Shown piece by piece: positions 21,144-32,738 of a stretch of 64,000 nucleotides of DNA (position 1 is its first letter; each line of letters opens with the position of its first letter). Position numbers and translations under genes: made by a program. The stretch lies in assembly GCA_029216955.1 (NCBI GenBank), contig JANAVB010009599.1, positions 361,314 through 425,313 on the forward strand. The letters run 5' to 3'. A model generated the notes under the pieces. That model searched no databases. It was not told where the DNA came from and saw nothing but the letters and a program-made list of their open reading frames with translations. The DNA is from Iris pallida. Its lineage: Eukaryota > Streptophyta > Magnoliopsida > Asparagales > Iridaceae.

Positions 21144-22106
21144 TGTAGAAGCATAAAAAATATGGGGTTCATGTGGATTTTAAATTGCCGTATAGGTACT
21201 TTAGGTCGAACAGGTCCGCATAAAGGAAAGTCGCATGACTGGTTCAATAACATATGCGGCCCATCGACAACCAACTGCAGAAGGAAGATATGCGGCCAAG
21301 AGAAGCAGTTCGTCTGATAAAGCTGACAAGTCCTGACAAAACTAACGAAAATGACAGCTCTGATACTTCGATAAAAAGATAAGACGTGAGACGTCGCCCA
21401 AAAGTAAGGTTCGTACGACTTCATGCGGCCAAAAGGAGTGTCACCTAAGCGGTTCAGACATATGCGGCCGCAAAGTCTCTGAACTTCATGCGGCCAAGAG
21501 TAACTGTGATCCAAGCCGCATGAGCTTTTTTCGACCAAAATATAGAATCTATGCGGCTTAAATCCTCAAGATATGTCTGGGCTAAGGAAGTCTGCGATCT
21601 AAGCCGCATAAGGCACATACGGCCCCACATGGTCGAAAGCTGAGAGATTTATGCGGCTAAAAAAAGTGATTCCTGTAATAGGACGCGTGGCAATCGGACC
21701 AAGTCCTAAACTATCCAGATTTGCTGTAACAAAATCCCAACAAATCGACAGAAGGCAGCCATAAAGCGGGTCTTCGCGTGCCAATCAACCACGTGGCAAT
21801 AGGCCGTCTATACGGCTTAACATACATCCTATTATAAATAGCTGGGTGCCACACCCCTGTAAAAGGCTGGCAACCTTCAAGAAAGTAATTTCTTCAAGAT
21901 CTAAAGACTGCGTCAGATAGTCCACGGAGTAAGGCAGAGTTGATAGCACTTTCTCGAGCCTCCACCGTTATCTCCTAGAATCAAAACTAAACAATTGTAC
22001 TTAGATTGTTTCCTAGGATTTCCTTCTAGGCTTTTCTCTGTACAAGTGAGTTTGCAATCAATTTCAGTGTTCTGTAATACCTGACTTTGATTTATTATGG
22101 CAAATA
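21144..22106 (+). mobile_element. 3' LTR of F
   Basis: It is collinear with 913-1803, begins TGTAGAAGCATAAAAA and ends ATGGCAAATA. It is rich in ATGCGGC motifs and carries an extra block of about 65-70 bp near 21640-21700 that is missing from the 5' LTR. Confidence 0.92.
21833..21841 (+). promoter_or_regulatory. TATA box in F 3' LTR
   Basis: TATAAATAG preceded by CCTAT. This is the intact form of the degenerate box at 1526-1537. It sits about 690 bp into the LTR, followed by the short R-U5 part. Confidence 0.7.
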
Positions 22107-22111
22107 GGTCC
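22107..22111. repeat. Target-site duplication of F, right copy (GGTCC)
   Basis: Exact match to 908-912. Confidence 0.9.
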
Positions 22112-23651
22112 CAATATCTGTCGCTCTCCTACATCACTCCAACAAACATGAGACGGGCATTTTCTACCGTACATGACTTTAAACGGAGCCATCTGATTGT
22201 TCATTTGGTAGCTATTATTGTAAGACAATTCCACAAGATGGAGGTAGTCTTCCCATGATCTGGTAAAGTCAAGCATACATGCTTTCAATATACCTTATAG
22301 CATCTAAATAGTACACTATGACTGTCCATCGATCTACGGATGATAAGCCATGCTAAACTTCAGACGGGTGCCCAAACTTTCTTCATGCTCCTCCAAAAAT
22401 GATATATGAATCTCGAATCCCGGTCTGCTACGATGCTAACTGGAACATCATGTAGCTTCACTATTTGCTTCATGTACATGTAACCTAAGTCTTTCGTGGA
22501 CTGGCCCACTCTAAAAGGCAAGAAGCAGAATGTTCGTAAGCCTATCCATGATCACCCATATTGCATCTCGTCCACTAGGACTCAAAAGAAATCCTATGAT
22601 GAAATCCATGGCAATGTGCGCACACTTTTACTCAAGAATGGAAAATGGTTGCAACAATCCAGCTGACCTCTGGAGCACTGCCTTTACTTGTTGACATACC
22701 AAACACTTGGCTACAAAACAAGCTATCTCCTACTTTATTTTGGGCCACCAATAGTGTTGTCATAAATCCTGGTACAGCTTGGTTGCTCTGGGATGTATAG
22801 AGTAGATTAAACTATGTGCTTCAGCCATTAGTTCCTACCGAAGCTCCCCGTTTGGAACATACAAACGATCTCCATATCGTAGTATCCCATCCGGATGGAT
22901 CCTCAATCTAGTCTGCTCTCCTGCTTCGTCCTCTCTCTAAGTCTTCAAAATCTAGCGTCTGTGGATAATGTTGCCTTGATTCTATCTACCAGCGATGATT
23001 GCACTTGAAGATTGGCTAGTACTCCATCAAATTTAGGTAATACGACTTCTATTCCAAGCTTCTGTAAGTCTTCCAATATCTCCTTTTGGGTGGTCAAGAA
23101 ATAAGTAATGGGCTTATGGTTTAACGTATCTGCTACAATGTTAGCCTTGTTCGGATAATAGTATAACTCGATCTCCAAATCCTTCATCAGCTATAACCAT
23201 CGACGTTGTCGTAGGTTCATCTCTTTTTACGTGAAAACATTCCTGAGGCTTTTATGGTCAGTATAGATGTTTACCTTCTCGCCATATAAGTAATGCCACC
23301 AAAGTTTCAAAGCAAAAATGACTGATGCGAGCTCTAAATCATGGGTTGAATATTTTTTCTCATGCAATCTCAACTGTCTCGATCCATATGCTACTACTCG
23401 GCTATGCTGCTTCAAGACGCATCTGAATCCCTTTCCGGATGCATCGCTATAAATCACAATTCCTCCTGGTCCTGATGGAACGACCAAGATGGGTTTAGTG
23501 GTCAAGTGCTTCTTCAACTCATCAAAAGTCACTTGACACTCGTCTGTCTATATGAACTCTTGGTCTTTGCAAGTCAACTGAGTCATAGGTCCACTATCTA
23601 TGAGAAATCTTCTATGAACCTTCGGTAATAATCTGCAAGTCCGAAGAAACT
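22112..23651 (-). pseudogene. RT end, RNase H and integrase of element A
   Basis: Read on the minus strand from 23651 down: a GLADYYRRF segment of the RT C-terminus, then RNase H (23227-23532: [36 protein letters not shown]). Next come the NKANIVADTL segment, the integrase zinc domain (SIHPRATKLYQDLWQHYWWP with CLVCQQVKA) and core fragments ending in WEDYLHLVELSYNNSY near 22230. Frames 22945-23187 and 23227-23532 are open; the rest has frequent stops. The frame continues upstream at 36541 (across insertion C) and downstream at 912 (across insertion F). Confidence 0.88.
23647..23651. repeat. Target-site duplication of C, left copy (AAACT)
   Basis: AAACT precedes the C LTR. AAATT follows the 3' LTR at 36541-36545, one mismatch. 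Confidence 0.75.
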
Positions 23652-24055
23652 TGTCACTACCACATTTCTAGTTTGAGGGTATTTTTGTCATTTTTGAGGT
23701 TATTTAAATTTAATATAATTTGAATTTATGGGAATTTTTAGGATTTATTTTAGAATTATTTGAATGATGGTTGACTAGGTTGACTTTGACTAGCTTTGAC
23801 TTGGTAGACTAGCGTAGCACCTAAACCTAGTTTAGTGACTTGGTTAGATTATGAAACCCTAGGTTAAATTAAGTTAACCATATTCTAGTTAATAGAATCA
23901 ATTTGGAAATAGGATTTAGAATAGAGCATTGATTAATGACTTGTGACTTCACAAGTCATGATTAGTGATTAAGCCCAAAGCCCAATACCATGTGACCTAA
24001 CCTAACCCTAATCCACTAGTGGCCGGCCACACACTTAGCCTAGGGATTCCCACCC

Positions 24056-24064
24056 TATAAATAG
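24056..24064 (+). promoter_or_regulatory. TATA box in C 5' LTR
   Basis: TATAAATAG after GGGATTCCCACCC, about 405 bp into the LTR. The 3' LTR copy is at 33032-33040. LTR D has a similar GGGA-TCCCACCTCC-TATATAA arrangement. If used, U3 is only about 0.4 kb and the rest of the LTR, about 3.6 kb, is transcribed leader. Confidence 0.65.
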
Positions 24065-24409
24065 TCTCCTAGAAATTATGGCTAGCCTCCATTGGAATTA
24101 TTTGTAAGTTTTAGAAAGAGGTGAGTCTCCATCTTCATAAATCCCTAAATTTTTTTATTTTATCTTCTTTTTCCCTCAAATCAATTGTATTAGATCCTAA
24201 TTTTAGTATACTTGCTGTTTGTGGTGTTCAATCTCAGTTTGTGAGCAATTTGAAGAAGTTTGCTAGCAAGGAGAACCCCCGATTTGAGGCTTTTCTTGCA
24301 TTTGGACACCAATAGGTAAATCTATATAAACTCCATTAATTTCTAGATTTCTTTGCATGTAGACCTAGCCCTAGGTGTCCTCTAGCCATAGAAATTGATT
24401 TCATATCCA

Positions 24410-25080
24410 GGTGGACCCATTTCGTGTCCGTATTGGACACGTATCCGACTGTGCATATAGGTGTTTGATGAAATGCCCCAAAGGGCATTTCGACTGGATT
24501 TTCAAATTATGTTTGAATGGAGAATTAGATCTAGGTCTTGTTTATAGGTTTCCAATTGACTAAGCTTGTTTCAGTGTGTATCGGACACGCAATAGGACAT
24601 AATACCCACGTTTTTCTGTACCGTACAGCTCCCCTGCTACTCGGGGGCTGTATCGGACACAATACGCATCTAGCGGACACGAAACTCGACACACGCCTTG
24701 GGACACTGACTGACACACGATGTGTCAAGTTTCAGATGACCACATGGCGTGTCGAGGGAGAAATCACCATTGTACTGGTTTTGCGCTGAGTCGTTCAGTC
24801 GACTTTTCGGCCACTGATACGGGCTTGGACACGGAGCTGGACACTTCGTGGACACGACTCAGGCACTTAGACACCTACCCTGACACCCCACCTAGCTAAT
24901 GACATGACCACGAAACACTTGGACACTTGTGTCGTGTCCTAGGCCTTGGTGTACTTGTGCACGAGGCTGCAATGTTGTGTAGTATCCAGTCGAGTTGTAT
25001 TTGAGTTTTATTGGTTTGGACATGTCTATGTCGTATGTGGTGGACACGTGTTGGACCGTGGGACACACTTGCATCATGTA
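24410..25080 (+). repeat. GGACAC-rich segment in C LTR
   Basis: Some 670 bp densely sown with GGACACG and related GACAC/GTGTC words in both orientations, with no fixed period. The 3' LTR carries the same segment at about 33380-34060. Confidence 0.6.
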
Positions 25081-25479
25081 GTTAAATTACCAACCCTTAA
25101 TTTCGTATTTCAGTTTGTTTTCATGTGTCATTTTGCAATTACCCTAAAAACCTGATACATGGTTATTTTTACTGAATTTTCCCAGTTTTTCAATTTGGTT
25201 TTTAGCAATCATTTTAGTTAGTTAAATACTGTTAACTACTGTTTAGAGTCCCTAATACTATTCTCCTATAAGTTTTCTAATTGTATGCCAATTCTGGGGG
25301 ATTTTGGTTGTGCTTTGATTTCAAAATGGAATGGGAAGTTTAGGGACTATTTTCAGAAGCCTGAAATAGGTTCCTGAGATTGCCTTGATGTTTTAAACTC
25401 AAATCTGAGTTCATATTGTTCCTGAGACTGTTGGTTCAGTTTTACAGTAAACAGGTCCTAACACACCCACCCTTTTATT

Positions 25480-25830
25480 TCCTATCACTGTGACACTCTC
25501 ATATCTCCCTCTCACTCACTTCACTGATACACACTCTAATTTCTGTCACACACAAGTTTCCCTCATATACACACACACACATTCCTCACTACACTCTCAC
25601 ACACACATACACAGTTTGACATCACCCTCACATTGACTTCTCTTACACACACAGGAACACCCTAGTATCTACTGTCATTCATGTACATGCACACTCACAT
25701 AGTATTCACACACCCACACTCTTAAAACTATGAGCACACAACACACACAAGTGTAACACATTGTCTCTCTAACACACACACACACACAGTCTCTCTTGAC
25801 ACATAAACACACACACATGCCTTCCCTCTC
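25480..25830 (+). repeat. CA-rich low-complexity stretch in C LTR
   Basis: Interrupted CACACA runs mixed with CTCTC. A frame on the opposite strand (25675-25872) is only the translation of this repeat. A matching stretch is in the 3' LTR at about 34480-34790. Confidence 0.75.
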
Positions 25831-25922
25831 TCTATATACATATACATAATGTATATTATATGTATATATCAATTTATGTAGTGTATCTATATATGGTTAA
25901 TGTATATATAGTGTTTTGAGCC

Positions 25923-26031
<109 letters not shown>

Positions 26032-27700
26032 TGTTCCTAATGAATTGTACTATAACCTATATGTAATGTATATATATATGTAATGTCTAGGAATGCAATA
26101 TAAAATATGTATGTATATATATATATATCCATGTGATGCATATATTAGGTAGCCTATAGCCTATAGCTATGGCTCATTGCCTAAGGGTATGTTGAATGCC
26201 AACTAACATGTGTAGTTGGCTTGGATAGCCTTGTAGTGTTGTGTACTAGCTAGTGTAGGCTTGAGTGACCTAGTATAGACTTGATTAGCCTAGAATGACT
26301 TGTTTGACCTAGTTTAGACTTGTTGGACCTAGTTTGGCCATAGTTGACCTAGTTTGACTTCTAGGGTTGACCAGAGTTGACCAAGAGTTGACTTTGGCAT
26401 AGATTGACCTAGATTCATTTAGAATGTATTGAATTGCATCTTGTTATCATTTTAGACTTGTTGTGACTTGTGCTGTTTTGATTAGGAGCTAGACACCTCT
26501 CCTCGGACAGTACATTTTATCAGGATACTCAAATACCAGTCGAGTACAATCTCTGATCATTTCATATCCTGCTTAGAATTATTTTTCTGTTTTAAATTAC
26601 TTTACTTGATACTGTCACGTTGGTCACACGGATTGGTACTATATGGATCCTTACTTGAGATGTTATCCTTTAGGAGCATCGGATATTACATGTTCAGTAC
26701 GTTTCACTTACATTGTGTATCACTATGCTTCATGGTTTATTGATCACTTGTGACATGTACTCTCTTGATCATAGAGTCTCCTTGAATCTCCCACTTATGG
26801 GCATTCCCAGAATCATCTATTTATGGGCATCCATGTATCACCCTTCGGGGGCCATTGCATGGAATCATAACATAACCTGGCTGGATCCTTGTGTATTGAA
26901 TGGGGGTACGGGGGAGTAGAAGTAGACATGTGAATATTATCCAAGTAGTGTAGCATCAGAATCTTTCCATAGTGTAGCATCAGAATCTCTTATGCCATTT
27001 ATATGTCTATATTGTGCTATGAATCAGTAGCCACTGTTAGTCTCTATTTATAGTAGATATTTCTATTACAGTTCTCTCTCTGTTTACATACTGTATTTCT
27101 TTCAGTACCTGTATCTTACTTTACTGCATGATTATATTTTCTAACCTGCTATGATCTGTTGAGATGTATTGTGCTCGCTTCTATCCTGACTGGACCTGTT
27201 GAAAATATTACAGAGGACGAGGAGGAGGCCTTTGTGGATACCTTCTACGGGGCAGCCCTAGACGACACTTGTGAGTTGGACTCTCAGGAGGACCCAGCTC
27301 TAGCTGAGGATATTACCCCCATTGCCTAGACTAGCTTAGTTAGGCTTTATCTTATTTATGTTGTCTTGAGACTAGTAGTTAGACTTATTTCTGTCTTGAG
27401 ATTGTACATATTCTTTCATATTCAGTAGCTGAGACGTGTATTTCTGGATATTTACTGAGATGTTATCTTAGACTTTCTGATCACCTGTATTTCCTTGAGT
27501 TCTATATCATATCGTGCTTCTTCTTTCTTAGTTGTGATGAGTTTACATTCTGCTATGTCACCCCCATTCGGGGAGTATAAACTGTTTAGAATTATATTGT
27601 TAGATGTTGTGACCTAGGACAGCGTTCTACCGCTGATACTGGGGCGTAGGCTGGACGTACCCACGTCTCGTGCCCTTACTCTAGAGTACGGGTCGTGACA

Positions 27701-27944
27701 CGATTTTAGTGGTGGCCCATGCAGGTTTAGACTAGAAGTGTAGTGGTATTCGAACTAGAGTATCACTACAGCCTGCAGTAGGATATAGGATATTAGTTTT
27801 CAAGGTACTCAATCACATTAGGAAAAACTCTTTTATTGCCATCTAAATCCTTATTGTCAGCTGATTCTTTTGAATTTTAACTGTCCACCTTTGTTGTATC
27901 GCTTCTTTCTCAGAAATTGACACTCTTGTTGGTCTGTCTTCAGG
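27701..27944 (+). other. Leader of C, with non-canonical PBS candidate
   Basis: No TGGTATCAGAGC site follows the LTR. Ten bases in, TGGTGGCCCAT (27710-27720) is identical to a segment nine bases from the LTR of element A (39369-39379, minus strand). The leader ends with a pyrimidine-rich stretch and CAG just before the gag ATG at 27945, which resembles a splice acceptor, though no donor is evident. Confidence 0.5.
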
Positions 27945-29100
27945 ATGGTGGAGACTCGGTCGCAGTGTACCATTTATGGGGATGCTATAGAGGGGACTGC
28001 TACCTCTCAGCCAGTACAGCAGGGCCAGGAGACTGTAGCTCCTGCCACCTCTATTCGTATTGAGACTCCAGCAGCAGCAGCAGCTGGGGGTATGCCTCTA
28101 CCTGCTCGGAGGTAGGACCCAGTCATCGCAGAGGTGCTTTTCCAGCAGCCGCCGCCTACAGGATACGTGGATGCGGCATAGATGTTCGTAAATTTCCAGC
28201 AGTTCATGGACCGACAGCAGGCCCGACAGGACAGGGACATGGAGTAGGCCCTCACGACAGTCGCAGCCCGACCAGTATTTCAGCAGTCGAGGACACCAGG
28301 GATAGAGCAATTCCAGAAAATGAGCCCCAGAGACTTTCTGGGGACAGAGGGGATTCTATATGCTGATGAGTGGATCGAGCATATAGAGGAGATCTTCCGC
28401 TGGCCCGGATACCGACAGATCTCCAAATTGAGACAGCAACTAGCCAGATGAGAGATCTTGCTCACACCTGGTATCCGTCAGACCCCAGGGTAGGGGTAGC
28501 TGGGCAGACTTGGGAGGAGTTCAAGGGCTTCTTCAAGAATAAGTTCTTTCCAGATTCAGTGCTTCGAGCCTTAGAGTCGCAGTTCGAGAGCTTGGTTCAG
28601 GGCAACCTGTCGGTGGAGGAGTATACCGTGGAGTTCGGTCGCCTCGACAGATTCGTAGAGGGCTTGAGCGAGACGGCGAAGGCCCAGAGGTTCCGGAAGG
28701 GTCTGGTCAAGGAGGTCAAGTCCTTGACCAAGGGCAACAGGGGATGCCACTTTTGAGGAGATCTTGACGGAAGCCTTATTGGCAGAGGATGATCTTGAGC
28801 TTAGGCTCAAGAGGGGGCAAGACCCAGTTGGGGGCAGCAGCAGCGAAGGCCAGGCCAAGAGGCCCCACTTTCAGCACCAGCAGCCGAGGCAGTTCCAGTC
28901 GCAGTCGATCCAACAGAGGCCAGTTCACCAACAGCAGCAGCCGAGATAGTACCAGCAGGGCCAGAGACAGGGTATTACTTGTGCTTACTGCAAGAAGCCT
29001 GGGCATGTCTTCAATGAGTACCGATAGAGGCTGGGCCAGTGCCTGGTGTGTGGTTCAGCAGACCACCAGATGAGGGAGTGTCGCATGGGACGAGCAGCTC
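27945..29100 (+). pseudogene. gag: gag of C
   Basis: This is the capsid protein of the chromovirus. From ATG 27945 the frame reads a Gln/Ala-rich N-terminus and then hits stops at about 28113 and 28180. The retrotransposon-gag core is open in 28370-28756 (TWEEFKGFFKNKFFP, SLVQGNLSVEEYTVEFGRL, FRKGLVKEV). The C-terminus is Gln/Pro-rich. Two CX2CX4HX4C knuckles follow: the first (28980-29021) has its last Cys changed to Tyr, and the second (29040-29081, CLVCGSADHQMREC) is intact. Several single-base shifts make it non-functional as written. Confidence 0.85.
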
Positions 29101-29899
29101 AGGGAGCAGCAGTCAGAGCTCTAGCAGGCCAGTAGAGGGGACCAGCCCTGCCGACACAGCAGTAGAGGTTCGTCCAACACCAGCAGCAAGCCAGCAGAGG
29201 CGAGCTTTCGCCATGGCGATCGGAGATGCAGAGGTGATAGGAGAGCTGATCGCAGGTTCGGTTCTTCTTGACTCTAGTCCAGCTTTTATATTATTCGATT
29301 CTGGTGCTTCGCATAGCTTCATATCAGTATCTTTTGTGATTAGACATGGTATCATAGCTGAATCGTTGCCTAGGACTTACAAGATCACGACCGGGGGTCG
29401 CATTATCCTCGTGAATGATGTTTGTAAGGGTCGGAGTGTAGTTTTGGGAGGCCGTGAGTTGGAGGTGAGCCTGCTCGTAATGCCATTGCCAAACTACGAT
29501 ATAGTACTCGGTATGGATTAGTTGAGCAGGCACCACACCAGCATTGATTGCAGAGGGGGTAGAGTTCTCTTCAGAGCGCCGGGGGAGCCAGAGTTCGAGT
29601 ACTCCAGACGTCAGGCAGAGTAGAGCAGCGGAGTCTTCTGCAGAGTCTCGGTTGAGGAGCAGGCGATTCTACACCCCTTGATAGCAGAGTATATGGATGT
29701 TTTCCCAGAGGAGTTGCCTGGATTGCCACCAGACAGAGACATTGAGTTCTCGATAGACTTGGTTCCAGGAGCGGAACATATCTCACAACATGTCTATCGG
29801 GAGAACAACAGTGAGTTGGTGGAGCTGAAGAAGTAGGTGGATGAGCTACAGGACAAGGGCTTCATCCGTTCGAGTTCGTCGCCATAGGGTGCACCAGTA
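29101..29899 (+). pseudogene. Protease and RT entry of C
   Basis: The frame 29039-29521 holds a retropepsin: DSGASHSF with the catalytic Asp at 29297-29299, the flap and an NYDIVLGMD motif where the frame stops (29519-29521). After the stop, coding resemblance continues in the same sense: LIAEYMDVFPEELPGLPPDR, then VPGAEHISQHVYR and the VDELQDKGFIR segment that opens RT. Stops at about 29620, 29834 and 29885 precede the open polymerase frame. The protease itself has an intact active site. Confidence 0.85.
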
Positions 29900-32140
29900 T
29901 TGTTTTTGCCGAAGAAGGATGGGTCAGTATGGATGTGTATAGACTATAGGGCACTCAACAACCTCATGATCAAGAACAGATACCCACTGCCGCGGATCGA
30001 CGATCTTTTTGACCAGTTGAGCGGAGCTCGGGTATTTTCCAAGATTGATCTGAGGTCGAGATATCACCAGGTAAATGTGAAGGGGGAGGATATTCCCAAG
30101 ACCGCTTTCAAGACGCGGTACGGGCAGTTTGAGTTTTTGGTTATGCCGTTTGGGCTAACCAATGCACCAGCAGTGTTTATGAACCTAATGAACAAGGTAT
30201 TCCACCAGTACCTGGATCAGTTTATGGTAGTGTTTATTGACGATATCTTGGTATATTCCAAGACAGAGGAGGAGCACGAGGAGCATTTGAGGATCGTGCT
30301 GGAGACTCTCAGGAAGAAGCAGCTTTATGGGAAGCTGTCCAAGTGTGAGTTCTTCTTGGACCGGGTGGACTTTTTGGGGCATGTGGTGACTGGAGATGGT
30401 ATCTCAGTTGACCCCAAGAAGATCGTAGAAGTTGAGGCATGGGCAGCGCCGACTTCACTGGCAGAGATTAGGAGTTTCCTGGGGCTGGCAGGATATTATC
30501 AGAGATTTGTGCAGGATTTCTCCCGGGTTGCAGAGCCGTTGACTCGGTTGACCCGGAAGGATGCTGAGTATGTTTGGTCAGATAAGTGTCAGGCAGCTTT
30601 TGATGAGTTAAAGAAGCGGCTTACGACAGCTCCGATTCTGACATTGCCTTCAGGATCAGGTGGATTCACTATTTATAGTGATGCTTTAGGGAAGGGGCTG
30701 GGTTGTGTCTTACAGCAGCATGGGAAGGTGATTGCCTATGCTTTCAGGCAATTATGTTCCCATAAGAAGAACTACCCTACCTATGACCTGGAGCTTGTAG
30801 CAGTAATTTTTGCTCTGAAGTTGTGGAAGCACTATCTGTATGGGGAGCGGATAGAGATTTTTACAGATCACAAGAGTTTAAAGTATGTGTTCACTCAGAA
30901 GGAGTTAAACATGAGGCCGCGCAGATGGCTAGAGTTGATGAAGGACTTTGACATCCTACTTCAGTATCACCCAGGAAAGGCCAACGTGGTTGCCGATGCC
31001 TTGAGTAGGTATCTGACAGCCATGTGTTTGACCATGGACCGTCACTTGCTTGCTGATTTGGAGAGCCTGGGGATTGAGGTGATCGTGTCCGGAGTGCAGA
31101 TGCAAATGTGGGGCATGCAGATACAGTCGAACTTGATGGAGAGGATCAAGGCGACACAGTTTAAGGACGTTGCTCTGCGGTGTCTCCGAGAGCAGGTTCG
31201 AGCAGGATTGCTGGATGGCGAGTTTTCTCTTGCAGAGGATGGTGCCTTGAGGCACGGTTCCAGGTTATATGTGCCCAGCGGAGAGCTCAGGGAGCAGATT
31301 TTGCAGGAGGCCCACAGATCTCAGTACTCTATACACCCTGGTGCCAACAAGATGTACCGAGATCTGAGGGAGCATGTTTGGTGGTCCGGGATGAAGCGGG
31401 AGGTGGCTCACTTCGTAGCTAGGTGCTTGGTCTGTAAGCAGGTCAAGGCAGAGAGGCAGAGGCCCGGTAGATTATTGCAGCCGCTGCCCCTTCCCGAGTG
31501 GAAATGGGAGCATATCACTATGGATTTCGTATCTGGATTGCCGCGTACACCAGAAGGGAAAGACACGATTTGGGTCATCGTTGACAGGTTGACCAAATTG
31601 GCCCACTTCTTGCCATTCAAGGTGGGTACGTCTACGGAGAGGCTTGCAGAGATGTATATGCAGAAGATCGTGAGGATTCATGGGGTTCAGGTCAGTATCG
31701 TCTTAGATCGGGATAGTCGCTTTACTTCCCATTTCTGGAGGAGTCTACAGATTAGCTTGGGCACTCAGCTCAAGTTTAGTACTGCATACCACCCCCAGAC
31801 GGACGGACAGTCAGAGAGGACTATTCAGACGTTCGAAGATATGCTGCGAACGTGCGTCTTGGACTTTGGAGGTTCCTGGGAGGATCATCTATATTTGGTA
31901 GAGTTTGCTTACAACAACAGTTTTCAGGCCAGCATTGAGATGTCACCTTTCGAGGCTCTGTACGGGCGTAGGTGTCGTACACCCTTATCTTGGGATGATT
32001 TCGGTGAGCAAGCTTTACTGGGACCAGAGATAGTTGTTGACGCAGCCGAAAAGGTGAAGCTCATAAGGGACAGACTTTACGTGGCGCAGGACAGACATCG
32101 GCACTTGGCTGATAGCTACCAGAGGCCGTTGGAGTTTGAG
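29900..32140 (+). CDS. pol: Reverse transcriptase, RNase H and integrase core of C
   Basis: This is a long open polyprotein segment. RT runs from [19 protein letters not shown] through FIDD at 30233-30244 (catalytic Asp pair intact) to [11 protein letters not shown]. RNase H follows: [29 protein letters not shown] and [11 protein letters not shown]. Integrase has the zinc domain ([10 protein letters not shown] with CLVCKQVKA) and the triad Asp in [10 protein letters not shown], Asp in [10 protein letters not shown] and Glu in [10 protein letters not shown]. The plain frame runs to a stop at 32210-32212, but its last 24 codons are hydrophobic and unrelated to integrase. They look like retained intron (32141-32236). 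The start is not real, as translation would come from Gag-Pol. Confidence 0.9.
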
Positions 32141-32236
32141 GTACAGATTAGAGTAGGATTAGATTTAGGTTGTTTGTTGTTATTCTTGATCATATTTGTT
32201 TATCATAATTAAATTGAGACCATGCTTGTGATTTAG
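32141..32236 (+). other. Candidate spliceosomal intron in integrase of C
   Basis: A 96-bp AT-rich segment begins GTACAG and ends TGATTTAG. It falls between PLEFE (before) and VGDQVFLRIS (after), which adjoin in other chromovirus integrases. It contains an in-frame stop at 32210-32212. Element A lacks any insertion here. Confidence 0.7.
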
Positions 32237-32659
32237 GTTGGAGATCAGGTTTTCTTGAGGATATCTCTGACCCGTGGTACGATACGTTTTGGTGGAGACA
32301 GAAAGCTTAGCCCACGCTTCATCGGCCCTTTCGTTGTTAGCGGGAGAGTGGGTAACGTGACATACAGGCTAGACTTGCCACCTGCACTAGTGGAGGTCCA
32401 CAACGTATTCTATTTATCACAGTTGAGATGGTATGTGACTGATCCAAGCCATGTGCTCGATCATTCGGAGATTGAGGTTGGACCTTCTCTCAGTTATCCA
32501 GAGCAACCAGTGGAGATACTGGATCGACGGAAGAAGGTTCTGAGGAACCAGGTGATACCCTTGGTACGCATCGCATGGAGGCATCATTCTCTAGGAGAGT
32601 CTACCTGGGAGTGGGAGGATGAGATGCACGAGCGATACCCATATATTTTTGGACCGTGA
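32237..32659 (+). CDS. pol: Integrase C-terminal domain and chromodomain of C
   Basis: This is the second exon of the polymerase frame if the intron is spliced. It opens with VGDQVFLRIS, then GTIRFGGDRKLSPRFIGPF (the GPF/Y-type module) and VHNVFYLSQLRWY. It ends with a chromodomain of about 45 residues (PVEILDRRKKVLRNQVIPL, then TWEWEDEM) before the stop at 32657-32659. In chromoviruses this domain targets integration to particular chromatin. The two aromatic residues expected from heterochromatin-binding chromodomains are not clearly conserved. The frame is intact. Confidence 0.88.
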   Translation, partial: VGDQVFLRISLTRGTIRFGGDRKLSPRFIGPFVVSGRVGNVTYRLDLPPALVEVHNVFYLSQLRWYVTDPSHVLDHSEIEVGPSLSYPEQPVEILDRRKKVLRNQVIPLVRIAWRHHSLGESTWEWEDEMHERYPYIFGP

Positions 32660-32719
32660 GGTATACTTTCTATCCTTCTCATAAGTTGCGTTTCGTCTTT
32701 CAATTTCGAGGACAAAATT

Positions 32720-32738
32720 ATTTTAAGAAGGGTAAATT
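32720..32738 (+). other. Polypurine tract of C
   Basis: AAGAAGGGTAAAT lies just before the 3' LTR, following the GAGGACAAAATTATTTT phrase common upstream of chromovirus PPTs. Confidence 0.75.

Larger units (their letters stand above)
913..22106 (+). mobile_element. Tat-lineage Gypsy retrotransposon F
   Basis: This is a complete Tat-type element, 13.4 kb once the nested copia element E (7731-15506) and its duplicated target are removed. It has LTRs of 891 and 963 bp, a PBS, a leader ORF1, gag, protease, RT, RNase H, a second archaeal-type RNase H, integrase, and a long 2.9-kb non-coding region before the polypurine tract. The second RNase H, the DPGSS protease motif and the long 3' spacer are established hallmarks of the Tat lineage. 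The internal frames contain many stops and frameshifts. It sits inside the integrase of element A. Confidence 0.93.

Noticed and set aside
25675..25872. 65-codon Cys/Val-rich frame
   Set aside because: Translation of CA-rich low-complexity DNA in the C LTR.
31180..31620. Shadow frames on both strands within C pol (for example 31180-31422 plus, 31408-31620 minus)
   Set aside because: They overlap the well-supported 770-codon RT-integrase frame and have no motifs of their own.
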